Of a DNA stretch of 42,790 bases, positions 23,436-33,394 are shown one piece after another. Each line of letters begins with the position of its first letter. Position 1 is the first letter of the stretch. The notes below the pieces were generated by a model. It did not search any database. It was given only the letters and a program-made list of their open reading frames with translations, and was not told where the DNA came from. The DNA comes from Reclinomonas americana ATCC 50394 (lineage: Eukaryota > Jakobida > Jakobea > Jakobida), in contig PS015136.1 in NCBI GenBank assembly GCA_048213135.1, positions 80,190 to 122,979 of the forward strand, given 5' to 3'. Both the position numbers and the translations under genes were made by a program.

Positions 23436-23781
23436 NNNNNNNNNNNNNNNNNNNNNNNNNNNNNNNNNNNNNNNNNNNNNNNNNNNNNNNNNNNNNNNNN
23501 NNNNNNNNNNNNNNNNNNNNNNNNNNNNNNNNNNNNNNNNNNNNNNNNNNNNNNNNNNNNNNNNNNNNNNNNNNNNNNNNNNNNNNNNNNNNNNNNNNNN
23601 NNNNNNNNNNNNNNNNNNNNNNNNNNNNNNNNNNNNNNNNNNNNNNNNNNNNNNNNNNNNNNNNNNNNNNNNNNNNNNNNNNNNNNNNNNNNNNNNNNNN
23701 NNNNNNNNNNNNNNNNNNNNNNNNNNNNNNNNNNNNNNNNNNNNNNNNNNNNNNNNNNNNNNNNNNNNNNNNNNNNNNNNN

Positions 23782-23817
23782 CAACAGTGAACGATCAGAG
23801 TCAACACAATGACGGGA
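23782..23817. repeat. Direct repeat R2, copy 2
   Basis: Exact copy of 21684-21719, starting immediately after the 346-base gap 23436-23781. Confidence 0.95.
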
Positions 23818-24010
23818 AAGATCTGGAAACAACAAACAAAAGAAATTGATGACAAAAGCAGGAGTGTGAACATAAAAACAGTGAACACGAAGCACATACA
23901 CCACATGCACTATCCACTGTACATAAACCCGAATCACTACACAGACACGATTCAAGCCCACCCCCACTACACAGGCCACGCACGACACAAACAAACACAG
24001 AGTACGTCAC

Positions 24011-24442
24011 TTAGCCATCACAAATGACACAGTCGTCTGGCCCATCGTCCACCGCCGTCGCCTGCTCGAGGGGACGAACACGCGAATAGACGGCGGCAAA
24101 CACCTCAGCCACAAGCCGCCCCGGTGGTGGCACATCATTTCTGATGTACAAACGATGAGTATCGTCAGACTTCCACCCAGCCACCGAGTTCAGCTGCGTA
24201 GCTTCTACACCAAGCGCGTTGGCGGCCGTAGCCCCACCGCACGTGGATGGGGTAGTATACGTACCCCGCTTGCCTCCAAGCTCCTCCTCACCACCCTCGT
24301 CGCTGGGTTCTTCGTCGTCTTCGGTGACGAACTCCACATCCTCCTTGGTCATGGCCTTGCGCGCCTGCACACGCTTGCCCCTGCCATAGTCATCTTGCTG
24401 ATCCAGCGGCGCTGAAAGGCCGTCGTAAAGCCTCTTGGACAT
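24011..24442 (-). pseudogene. Possible DIRS/Ngaro-type tyrosine recombinase C-terminal fragment
   Basis: The 143-codon frame has an acidic first half (EDDEEPSDEGGEEE). After it comes GGATAANALGVEATQLNSVA, then GWKSDDTHRLYIRND. Tyrosine recombinases of DIRS/Ngaro retroelements are known for a block of the form H-S-L-R-A-G-G-A-T-A-A-A-N-A-G-V, then G-R-W-(R/K)-S-D, then Y. Spacing and words agree, but the catalytic Arg of the S-L-R part is missing (here S-T-C), as is the His. The start codon sits inside an 85-bp tandem duplication, so the 5' part is cut off or rearranged. The C-terminal tail (RPLEQATAVDDGPDDCVICD) has no known match. I call this a broken remnant; a chance resemblance cannot be excluded without a profile search. 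Confidence 0.4.
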
Positions 24443-24576
24443 GGATGATGTGGTTGACTGTTGTCTCTCTCAACAGGAAAGAAAGTGAAAACGGCGCTGA
24501 AAGGCCGTCGTAAAGCCTCTTGGACATGGATGATGTGGTTGACTGTTGTCTCTCTCAACAGGAAAGAAAGTGAAAA
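24407..24576. repeat. 85-bp perfect tandem duplication
   Basis: Bases 24407-24491 are repeated directly at 24492-24576, beginning CGGCGCTGAAAGGCCGTCG. The second copy leads into direct repeat R1 copy 2. Lack of divergence means a recent event or an assembly join. Confidence 0.95.
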
Positions 24577-24653
24577 ACAAGAGGAGTGTGTAAGACTCCG
24601 ATCGTATTTTCACTTTATGAAACCATGATATTCCAACAGTGGAAATCTGGATT
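24554..24653. repeat. Direct repeat R1, copy 2
   Basis: Exact copy of 23336-23435. To the right it continues into ATACTTTTCAC and the second PA14 region; to the left it overlaps the end of the 85-bp tandem duplication. Confidence 0.95.
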
Positions 24654-24689
24654 ATACTTTTCACATTGCTGATGTTGTCGACGCGCAGC

Positions 24690-25610
24690 GCGCGCACGCG
24701 CGTCGCTGCAATTCGTCTGCGTACCTTACATGAGCGGTTGCGCCACCAGGTCCACGCTATGTATGTAGCACCGCAGAGAATGAGCGTTCCCAAGAATGTG
24801 GTTGTGTGAAGATTGATACGCAGCGAAAGGGAGTGGGCAGTTACCTTGTGCAGCACTTGTACAAGGATCACTTGATTGATCACGAGAGAATATGTCGGAG
24901 ACGCCGTGGTAGGGACTGGGTTCCACCTGCTGCAACATCAACAAAGCATCGCATTCGCAAACTCCGCACTGTAACGTAACGAAGGGTTTCCATTGGCCAG
25001 CGCAGACACTACACTGACAACTTTGACAAGATCGGCTGCGTCGCCGGTGAGACTGATGTACAGGTCGCACGAGTCGGCACAAGTGATGTAGAACTGAGAA
25101 GAGATGTTGTGAGTAGGCAGCTGGCGCAGCGATGTGAGTACATGCATAAAGTGGGCAACGCACAGTGTACGAGTTGTCAGTGGGTATGGTGACGAATGTG
25201 GTGAGGCGAGTCGAAGAGTTACCTGCATGTACAGCGCACAAGTACGCACGCATGCGTAAAACCGCATGTGACTGTAAGTACCAGAACAGAGACGCCGAGC
25301 GCTACGACATGTTCACGTGCAATGTGACGCACTAGCTGTGGCCGAGTATGCAAATGACGTCGTCAATGGGAAGCAAGACGTCGCCGCCGTCGAAAAGCTG
25401 TTCAAGTGCGGTCGAAATTAGGGCTAAGTGGTGGATGCTCACATTTCGAAATGTATATGCCGACCCTATGCATGTGTGCCCCAGAGCGTAACTCAGCATT
25501 TGACACAGACGACCCAGGTTGACCAGTCCAGCGTTCCGCCAGGACTCCAGAGGTGGTAGCCGACACACTTGATCGACAACCCGTTACAGTTCGCGACAGC
25601 TGCGCAAGCG
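24690..25610 (-). CDS. Second PA14-domain coding region, partial
   Basis: Exon fragments read, N to C: SGVLAERWTGQPGSSVSNA (near 25595); NSSTRLTTFVTIPTDNSYT (near 25215); FYITCADSCDLYISLTGD and on to ALANGNPSLRYS (25100-24970); NPVPTTASPTYSLVINQVIL then VQVLHK (24920-24838); and RGPGGATAH with donor GTAAGG (near 24735). These match the first PA14 domain block by block: GVLRERW, YVTIPATNTY, FWVAGDEETALFLS, GQVILLQVRHK, and EQTGVDFVQV. PA14 domains are known as sugar- or ligand-binding beta-barrels of surface proteins. The cysteines in CADSC are not in the other copy. It is either the N-terminal part of the same receptor or a paralogue cut off by the repeat-rich area. Exon ends are approximate, and parts between 25330 and 25560 are unexplained. 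Confidence 0.6.
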
Positions 25611-26401
25611 CTCTCGTGAGTCTGGGGTGCCATACATTCGACTCAAGGCTTGAGCGCACAGCCAGTCCGCAACAGTGGTGAGCGTGGACCGCACTGCAGA
25701 GTACGGCATGAACGACAATGCGGTTGTCGCTCCTGTTGCAAGTTCAATGAAATGATCAGAACATGCATATGCACAAGCAGCACGTACGCGTACGCGTGCT
25801 ACTGTTGCCCATTAAGCATCGCAAGTTAACGCACCTGCGCCTCTTCCAGTCAGCACGACTATGCATGTGCACATCGCGAAGGCCAGCGCAAGACATGTAC
25901 AAAGAGCGTCTGCAGCACGACTGCGCATGCGCATGCGCATGGTGAAGAGCTCCACTTGCTGTTGGAGTCCGACGCACAGGCAAACACTGATAGCACTGCA
26001 GCGCGAACGAGTGCAGAAAAGTTCAGTGAGTTCGCGCATGCGCAGCGCAGAGCGCGCTCTGCAGACACGTGAAACAATTGGGCTGCGAACACACTCTGTG
26101 CACGCACGTTTGTGCTGTGGTGGGGCTTCAACTCCGCGCTCCAGCAGCTGACGAGGCAACGATCTCTCCAAGGAGTCGCACAACAGTGGGGGACGCAGTG
26201 CGAGCCGTTGCGATATTGATGATGTAAAAATTGTATCCGGTTTGTCGCCTGACGCAGCGCTGCTTGCAGGTGTGTACGCGTTGAATTCGCAGGAGTAGTT
26301 TTTACGCGGCAGCGGAGTCTCAAGCTCACACTGTGTGCCCTTGTGCATGATCTCCTGCTGGTCCTGTCCCACATGCATCTTCTGTCCTCTTCAATTCGCG
26401 A
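25611..26401. other. Intergenic region rich in alternating purine-pyrimidine motifs
   Basis: No supported gene. It holds many short alternating or palindromic words: ACGCGTACGCGTGC (25786-25799), GCGCATGCGCATGCGCATGG (25923-25942), GCGCATGCGCAGCGCAG (26034-26050), plus TGCATATGCAC. It may contain the promoter of the 26402 gene and the 5' end of the PA14 gene. A hydrophobic frame near 25740-25680 on the minus strand is too weak to call a signal peptide. Confidence 0.45.
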
Positions 26402-26946
26402 ATGGGCTTCCTCCGCTCCTTCTTTGCCGCCATGCTCTCCCTCCTCGTGGCCGCACTGGTCACCTCTGCCGTCGAATCCGTCAACACCACCGTGCTGTTC
26501 CCGATGCCCGAGGAAGTCGCCCGCGTCATGACCGAGCTGCGCACACAACACACCGATCTGGCCATGGACAAGCTGCGCGAGTGGATCGCCACACTGCCGG
26601 CACTGGCCCTGTGCATTGTGTTGGTGGGGCATGCAGCTGGTGCCAGTGCAGCCGGCCTCACTCTGCGGTGGGTGGCGCCCGGCAGCTCCGCCTACTTTGG
26701 ACTGTTGCCGGTGCTGGTGTTGGTCATTGGAGGTTGGTGTGCATGCAGGAATCTTGATCCTCTTTGGTGATCCGCGCTCATCTCCACGCAACAGCGGTGA
26801 CCATGATGCGCATGCTGCCGCATCCGTGGTGGTTCTTGGCCATTGATTTCCCCCTGTATCCACTCTGCGTGTTTGGCTTGATGAGATCACGCGCTGCACG
26901 ACCATTGCCACCACCACCACCTCCCCGCGCAGACAAGACAGAGTGA
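26402..26946 (+). CDS. Small membrane protein resembling an unnamed bacterial family
   Basis: Two exons, 26402-26732 and 26795-26946, split by a 62-bp intron (GGAG|GTTGGT...CAACAG|CG), give 160 residues. Residues 5-20 are hydrophobic (FFAAMLSLLVAALV), then VNTTVLFPMPEEV, then two or three further membrane segments (LPALALCIVLVGHAAGASAA; YFGLLPVLVLVIG; LPHPWWFLAIDFPLYPLCV), and a tail PLPPPPPPRADKTE. From memory, a common bacterial membrane protein of 120-140 residues has the same order: N-terminal TM, Y/F-P-(M/P)-P, LPxxALxxVLxxWxxGAxxA, then a MxPHPxWFW block. This points to an ancient or transferred bacterial-type gene, with the proline tail added. No name or function is known to me. The last exon is the first of seven tandem copies downstream. 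Confidence 0.65.
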
Positions 26947-28110
26947 CGTCTCTCTCTCTCTCATTGTAGCGTCTTCTGCGACCACTCAACATGCATTCCT
27001 GCAGACGTGAGAGGTTCTTTCTTGACCACTATCCCTTGTGGATTGACTTTGCGCTCTTTGGCGTGATGGGAGCACGCGCAAGGCCGCCACCTCCACCACC
27101 TCCTCGCGCAGACGAGACAGATTGAGTTGTCTTCCTCTTGCATTACTCCTCCCGTATGATTCGGGCTCCTCCGTCGTCGTCGTCTTCTTCGTCGTCAGCT
27201 CTTCTTCTGCTTGCTGTAGTTGTTGTTCTTCTTCCTCTCCCTCACTCTTCTCTTTGGCCACGGTCGCGCGCAATGCCGCCACCACCACTACCACCTCGAG
27301 CAGACAAGACAGACTGACTTCCCTAGCATCCGACGTCTTCTGCATCCGCTCAACATGCATTCCTGCAGACGTGAGAGTTGTTCCTTTCTCTGCTCTCTTG
27401 GTCACTATCCCTTGTGGATTAACTTTGCGCTCTTTGGCGTCATGGGAGCACGCGCAAGGCCGCCACCTCCGTCTCCTCGCGCAGACAAGTCAGATTGACT
27501 TCCCTTGCTTCCCTCGTCTTCTGCATCCGCTCAACATGCATTCCTGCAGACGCGAGAGGTTCTTTCTTGATCTTCTCTCTACTTTCTTGGCCACTATCCC
27601 TGGTGGATTGACTTTCCGCTCTTTGGCGTGATGCGATCACTTGCAAGGCCGCCACCACCTCTGCCTCCTCGCGCAGACAAGATAGATTGACTTTCCACTC
27701 TGTTTCGTGCTTCCGTCGTCTTCTGTCTGCATCCACAGCCACTTATACCTCATCCTCTCTTGCTTCGTTTGCTCCTCTCCTCTCTCATGACCACCATCCT
27801 TGACATTGCACTGTTTCCACTCTGCGTGTTTGGCGTGATGTTATCGCGCGCTCCACGGCCACCACCACCTCGAGCAGACAAGACAGACTGACTTCCCTAG
27901 CATCCGACGTCTTCTGCATCCGCTCAACATGCATGCAGACGTGAGAGGTTCTTTCTTGTTCCTTTCTCTGCTCTCTTGGTCACTATCCCTTGTGGATTGA
28001 CTTTGCGCTCTTTGGCGTGATGGGAGCACGCGCAAGGCCGCCACCACCTCCGTCTACTCTCGCAGAAAAAAACAGATTGGCTTCCCTTGCTTCCCTCGTC
28101 TTCTGCATCC
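26836..28110 (+). repeat. Seven-unit tandem array of about 190 bp seeded by the last exon of the 26402 gene
   Basis: Units start (core word TTGATTTCC / TGGATTGACTTTGCGCTCTT) near 26836, 27038, 27249, 27415, 27605, 27803 and 27996, spaced 166-211 bp. Each unit has a core coding for a variant of PLW-(I)-DFALFGVMGARARPPPP, then proline triplets, then CGCGCAGAC(A/G)AGACAGA or similar, and a stop. The spacer carries GTCTTCTGCATCCGCTCAAC, ATGCATTCCTGCAGACG and GTGAGAGGTTCTTTCTTG. Some units lost frame or part of the core (unit 3 is mostly spacer and proline part). The C-terminal exon therefore amplified and decayed in place. Some spacers contain CCTGCAG, a possible acceptor, but it would not enter the core in frame. 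Confidence 0.85.
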
Positions 28111-28217
28111 ACTCTGTTCTCCTTCGTCCTCCTCCATCTCATTCTCCTCTCGCAATGTATTATTTAAACATTCTCCACTTCCTTCTCCTTTCTTTCTCCC
28201 TTCCCCCCTCTCCTCTC

Positions 28218-31200
28218 TCATCTCCTCATGGGCAGGGGAGAGAGAATAGACGGCAGCTGCTCCATCGTCTCCTTCTCCACATCCCGTCGGGGGTCGAGGA
28301 ACTCGTTCAGCGACGGCAGAGAAATGCTGGGCTGCGAGTGCATGAAAAGGCAAATTAGCAACGGCACTCTCCTTCTCCCTCCCTTTTCAGCAGCACTCAC
28401 CATGAGGAGCAGCACGGCTGGCAATCCGAAACGCGCAAACGAGAGACCAATCAGCCACTCGTTGCGGGCGGCGTGGTTCTCAAACATAATGTCGACGGTG
28501 CGAGAGTCGGTGATCACGCTGAGGCACAAATCCTCGCCTGCGCGCGCGCACAACTGCGATTGAGTGACACAGAACGACAGCACAGGCGCTTTCACAATTC
28601 GACACGCAACTCTTGTCAAGGTCCTGACGGATGCGGCGATCGCCCTTCAGCGTCGGCGTCTGCACACCGGCGGCCACGTGCCAGATGGAGGCCAGCGCAA
28701 TGGAGCTGTTGAGGGACTTGGCTGAGGAGCCCCACTGCAGCTGCTTGCCGTCGTCGGACAAGCGGAAGAATCGGCGGTGCGGCTTGGAGTGGCGACTGAA
28801 AATGTACTTGGTGAGGACGGCGCCCTGCTTCACCGACTGCACCGCGCGACTCGCTGCGGCCTCGGCATGCGCGGCGCGGCGGCTCTCCAGCACCTGGCTG
28901 AGTTGAGTGCGACGCATCTCCGCCTGTTCCATGAAGAGTGAGTGAGCATGACAAGAAAACTACAACGAAAACAACAAGTGCAGACTCACCCTGAACAGCG
29001 CCGGCGCACTGGCCATCGTGCCCGAGGCGACCACGTCACCGGTGCGCGCCGAAAGGGGTCCGCCAACCGGACCAGTGCCAGCCAGCGCCACGCCGGAGGC
29101 GGCAGCGGCGCCTGCGCGCATCTCACGCTCCACCGTCGGCACGTGCTCCTCGTGCACGACCACACGCGAGGCCAGCGGCTTGGCCATTTGCGCGTAGCCC
29201 TCGTGTTCCTTGGTGATCATCACATTGTCGTTGGTGGACTGCGAGTCGTCGGCCGTGTTGTGGCTGGCACACTGGCCGGGAGTGATCCACAGCATCAGCT
29301 CGCCCTCCATAGAACCCAGTGGCGAAGCGCCGGTCGCCGTCGGCGCGTCCTTCTTGGCATCGCCGTGGTCGCCACCAAAGTCAGTGGCGTCGTGCTCCTC
29401 CTGCTGCTGCGCAGGAGCCTGCGAGAGGCCAATGGAGCAGGCCTCCTCCTCCTGTTCCCTCGACGATTCCACCACCACATCTGACTTGTCGGTCGCGGTG
29501 GCGACCGGCGTCTCAACGGCGCTGTGCTGCGACGTCGGCAGAGACTCGGCGACCAGATCGTCGCCGGTGGATGCAGTCGCGTCTTCGCCCTCCATAGCCA
29601 TTGCCTGCTCCTCCTCCTCCTCCTCCTCCTCCTCGTCACCGCCCTCTGAGCGTGAGCCCTCCGGATCGAGCTCGTCGTGCGTGTTGTTGTCGGTGGCGGG
29701 GGCGGGGGCGGGGGCGGCTGGTGGAGCCTCGTCGACCTCGACAACCGGTGCGACTGCCTGTGCCGCAGTGGCTGCTGCCGCTGCTGCTGCTGCTGCCGCC
29801 GCCGCAGCCGCCTTGGCCTGTTGCGCGGCAAGGTTCTTGGGAATGGGCAGAGGCTGCGCATGTTTAGCAGGATGAGAACGGGAGAAACATGAAAACATAA
29901 ACTTTGTGCAGGCCACTGTCTCACCTTGCCCACTCGCTCGTCGTCCGTGGCCAGCAGTTCGAGACCAAAGCTGCCCTCGCTCACCTCGCCCTCGTTGTTC
30001 TCCAGGCTGCGCGGAATGTCGAGAGTGCTTCCAGCCGCCGGGTGATTGCTGAGCTCGGCGGCCAGGATCTCCTGCTGCTGCGCCACGCGGCGCACGTCAC
30101 GAAACACACTCGTCAGTGCCACGGAAATGGGCACTGGCGTGTTTCGGCCGGCGTGCAGCACCGGCTGTACTTCTGGCGACGGACCCGTGACAATGAACGA
30201 GGCGAGCAGGAGGCGACATTCGGCCAGCGCCTGCTTGTCGTTCTGGCTCAGCATGCCAATGAGGCGGGCGTTTGACTGCGCCGCCAGCACGGCCTCGTCG
30301 CACGAGCTGTCGTGGCTGTCGGAGCTGGCCATGAGGCCGCGAACTTGCACTGTGGCCGGCGGGAATTCGTACACCTGCAAAGGGGAGAAGCGGTGAGGCA
30401 GTGAAGAGAGGGGGCTTACGCAGCACAAACAAACACACACCGTTGTCACGCCACGACCGGCGCTGGAGCTGCTCGTGTCGTCGGCGCGCTGGCTCGTCGC
30501 CTTTTGCTGGGCGACCTCGTTGACGAATGTGTACTTGCGCAGGCGGTGGCCTTGCACGCGCTCGTTGAAGTTGCGCTTGGGGGAGGACTAAAGAGGGGAA
30601 GGGGCGGTGAGGGGAAGGGGGAAAAGGCGGTGAGGAAAAGGGGGAAGGAGGGAAATTTCAAGGAGGGGAAGGAGGGAAAGGAGGGAGAAGGANNNNNNNN
30701 NNNNNNNNNNNNNNNNNNNNNNNNNNNNNNNNNNNNNNNNNNNNNNNNNNNNNNNNNNNNNNNNNNNNNNNNNNNNNNNNNNNNNNNNNNNNNNNNNNNN
30801 NNNNNNNNNNNNNNNNNNNNNNNNNNNNNNNNNNNNNNNNNNNNNNNNNNNNNNNNNNNNNNNNNNNNNNNNNNNNNNNNNNNNNNNNNNNNNNNNNNNN
30901 NNNNNNNNNNNNNNNNNNNNNNNNNNNNNNNNNNNNNNNNNNNNNNNNNNNNNNNNNNNNNNNNNNNNNNNNNNNNNNNNNNNNNNNNNNNNNNNNNNNN
31001 NNNNNNNNNNNNNNNNNNNNNNNNNNNNNNNNNNNNNNNNNNNNNNNNNNNNNNNNNNNNNNNNNNNNNNNNNNNNNNNNNNNNNNNNNNNNNNNNNNNN
31101 NNNNNNNNNNNNNNNNNNNNNNNNNNNNNNNNNNNNNNNNNNNNNNNNNNNNNNNNNNNNNNNNNNNNNNNNNNNNNNNNNNNNNNNNNNNNNNNNNNNN

Positions 31201-31952
31201 NNNNNNNNNNNNNNNNNNNNNNNNNNNNNNNNNNNNNNNNNNNNNNNNNNNNNNNNNNNNNNNNNNNNNNNNNNNNNNNNNNNNNNNNNNNNNNNNNNNN
31301 NNNNNNNNNNNNNNNNNNNNNNNNNNNNNNNNNNNNNNNNNNNNNNNNNNNNNNNNNNNNNNNNNNNNNNNNNNNNNNNNNNNNNNNNNNNNNNNNNNNN
31401 NNNNNNNNNNNNNNNNNNNNNNNNNNNNNNNNNNNNNNNNNNNNNNNNNNNNNNNNNNNNNNNNNNNNNNNNNNNNNNNNNNNNNNNNNNNNNNNNNNNN
31501 NNNNNNNNNNNNNNNNNNNNNNNNNNNNNNNNNNNNNNNNNNNNNNNGGGGGGAGAAGGGGGGAGAAGGGGGGAGAAGGGGGGAGAAGGGGGAGAAGGGG
31601 GAGAAGGGGGGAGAAGGGAGGGGAAGAAGGGGAAGGGGTTACGAGGGACGGTGGGAAGGAGGGAGAGGGAAGAGGGTACAGAGAAAGAAGAGAAGGAGGG
31701 GAAGGAGAAGAAGGAGGGAAAGGAGGGTGAAAAGAGAAGGAAATGAGAAAAAGAAGAAAGCAGACGAAGAACAGAAAGGAGGAGGGCACGAGACAACGAA
31801 AGGAGAAGACATGCAGGCAAATAGAGAGAATAAGAGACGAGTCCACACAGCAGAGAGGCGCACTGAGAAGACAGCAAGGACTGCTCAGTAAAAGAGCGCA
31901 GGTAAACAGAGACATGTAAAATGAAGACAGAGGAGATGCAGACATGATGACT

Positions 31953-31988
<36 letters not shown>

Positions 31989-32552
31989 GCACCACAATCC
32001 CTTCTCTTCATGCAAGACACTCACCAGCGGATTCGGCATCGAGATCGCCATCTGCTCCCAAAACAACTGCGCGNNNNNNNNNNNNNNNNNNNNNNNNNTT
32101 TCTCTGGCGCTTGCGCACATGCTTGGAGGCACGTCGCGTCCATCGTGCCCTCCTTCGCGCCGGGCTAATGTACACCTCTGCAGAGTTCAACTCTACAGTA
32201 GCTTCTGCTGCCGGCGCCTCTGTCGCCTGCTCCTCTTGTGTCTCCTCCATGACAACAACAATCGTGGGAATGTCTTCGCAAGGAGGCGCTTGCTGTTGCT
32301 GTTGTTGCTGCTGGGGAGTGCAAGGCGGTGCTGCTCGATGATGCCCCGGTGCGTAGCGGTTCCACACGGCATCGCCATCGCTCTGATCGCTCTGTGTGGA
32401 TGGGACGAATATGCTCGCCGCTGTCAGCTTCGATATCTTGCAGAACACAAATGAATGAGAGAGAGAGAACGCACCACGTGGAAGAGTGCATAGCCGAGCT
32501 GTTCGCGCAGGCTACCGCCGGCGTCGTCGGGGGAGAGCCACTGAGAGTCCAT
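28218..32552 (-). CDS. PH-domain protein with low-complexity central region
   Basis: Proposed exons: 32552-32475, 32436 to about 32099 (gap), about 32073-32025, 30587-30441, 30374-29925, 29853-28990, 28923-28611, 28537-28401 and 28331-28218. All checked phases agree. The start MDSQWLSPDD gives SLREQLGYALFHV, then ISKLTAASIFV. A central exon encodes a 20-residue alanine-rich run, a Glu run and Ala/Pro/Thr-rich sequence. Near the C-terminus lies a pleckstrin-homology domain: VLTKYIFSRHSKPHRRFFRL, LQWGS, IALASIWHVAAGVQTP, and after an intron LCLSVITDSRTVDIMFENHA, then RNEWLIGL. The order KY..KPH.RFF.L..D...L.WGS and the final Trp (NEW) match plant/protist PH domains that bind phosphoinositides. 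The tail is SLPSLNEFLDPRR... with LPMRR at the end. Probable role: membrane-targeted adaptor. Intron 3 holds an 855-base gap, so an exon may be missing. Confidence 0.72.
30588..32024 (-). repeat. Purine-rich intron of the PH gene with an 855-base gap
   Basis: The plus strand is GGGGAAGG or GGGGGGAGAAG minisatellite on both sides of the gap 30693-31547: 30590-30692, and 31548-31620 with a 9-11 bp unit. A longer GA-rich stretch follows to 31990. On the sense strand it is pyrimidine-rich, as in other introns here. Confidence 0.8.
32074..32098. other. Assembly gap (25 N) in the PH gene
   Basis: Separates the exon ending ...SKHVRKRQR from the coding segment AQLFWEQMAISMPNPL. Whether an intron lies in the gap cannot be seen. 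Confidence 0.9.
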
Positions 32553-33394
32553 GCTGTGTGTGTCTGGACTTGGTTGTCTCTCGCACAATGACAAAATTTG
32601 AGATTTGTCCGTGATTTCTCCTTGGTTCGGACGCATGCTCTGTTTCGAATTGTGTGCCGGAAATGGGTGCTGCTGGCGATTGGTGGGCGTAGGGGAAAGT
32701 GGGGTGGCGGCGGCGGGGAGGGGAAGTGAGGTGCGGGAAAGAGATGGGGGGAGGGTGGTGAATGAAGAGCAAAACTGGGTCGTAAATTAATTCACAATAC
32801 GGCGGTCGACTCGGTCTTAGTTCTCTGGACGCACCATAGCGCAAGCCACACAGCAGTGGTCTCTATGAAGGGCACTCCAGCCGATTCAATGCAGCGTGTG
32901 CTGCAGATACATTATCACTGGAGTTGTCCGTGTGTGTGTGTGTTCGCTCTCGGAATCGAGAACTGCGATCTTCACCGCATAAGCGTGGTTGACCAGTGGA
33001 TTTGACGCACTTGCATAAGACGCATAGCGTTCTCTGCGATCGTACACGGCACATCGAATTCGGGAAAAGACCATAAGCCAGGCAAACAAAGCAAAGCCGG
33101 ATCTGTGAATTCGAAGCAAGCAAAGCAGAAAGCAGTGGAGGTGTCGTCATTGGTGGTGAACTCATAACAACAACAAAGTTCATTCACCAACAAACAAGCG
33201 CCGCCAGCAGCCTTGATGCCCAGCAAAAAATCTGTCAACGGGTGAAGGCAAGTTGAAGTGTTCGAGATCGATACAAGATAACATGTACAAGTCGTCGGTC
33301 ACGAGAATTGCGCTGCGATCGGCATCGCACAACAGCGTGGCTCTCACGTTGTTACGGGTTGCTGGCGTTGAGACAATCGCAGCGTCCATACCTG
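32553..33394. other. Intergenic region, no supported gene
   Basis: Contains a G-rich stretch (32690-32760) and several overlapping frames on the minus strand (32863-33398) that look vaguely protein-like (CIDLEHFNLPSPVDRFFAG; LCLPGLWSFPEFDVPC). They overlap in different frames, have no family resemblance and no clear splice pattern. They could be 3' UTR of the next gene. Confidence 0.5.

Noticed and set aside
27122-27631. 169-codon plus-strand frame in the exon array
   Set aside because: It crosses several array units in the wrong frame relative to their shared core, so it arises from the repeats.
29295-30557. 420-codon minus-strand frame, Arg-rich in its second half
   Set aside because: It reads the PH-protein exons in the wrong frame through an intron. 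The correct frame has the alanine and glutamate runs and links to the PH domain.
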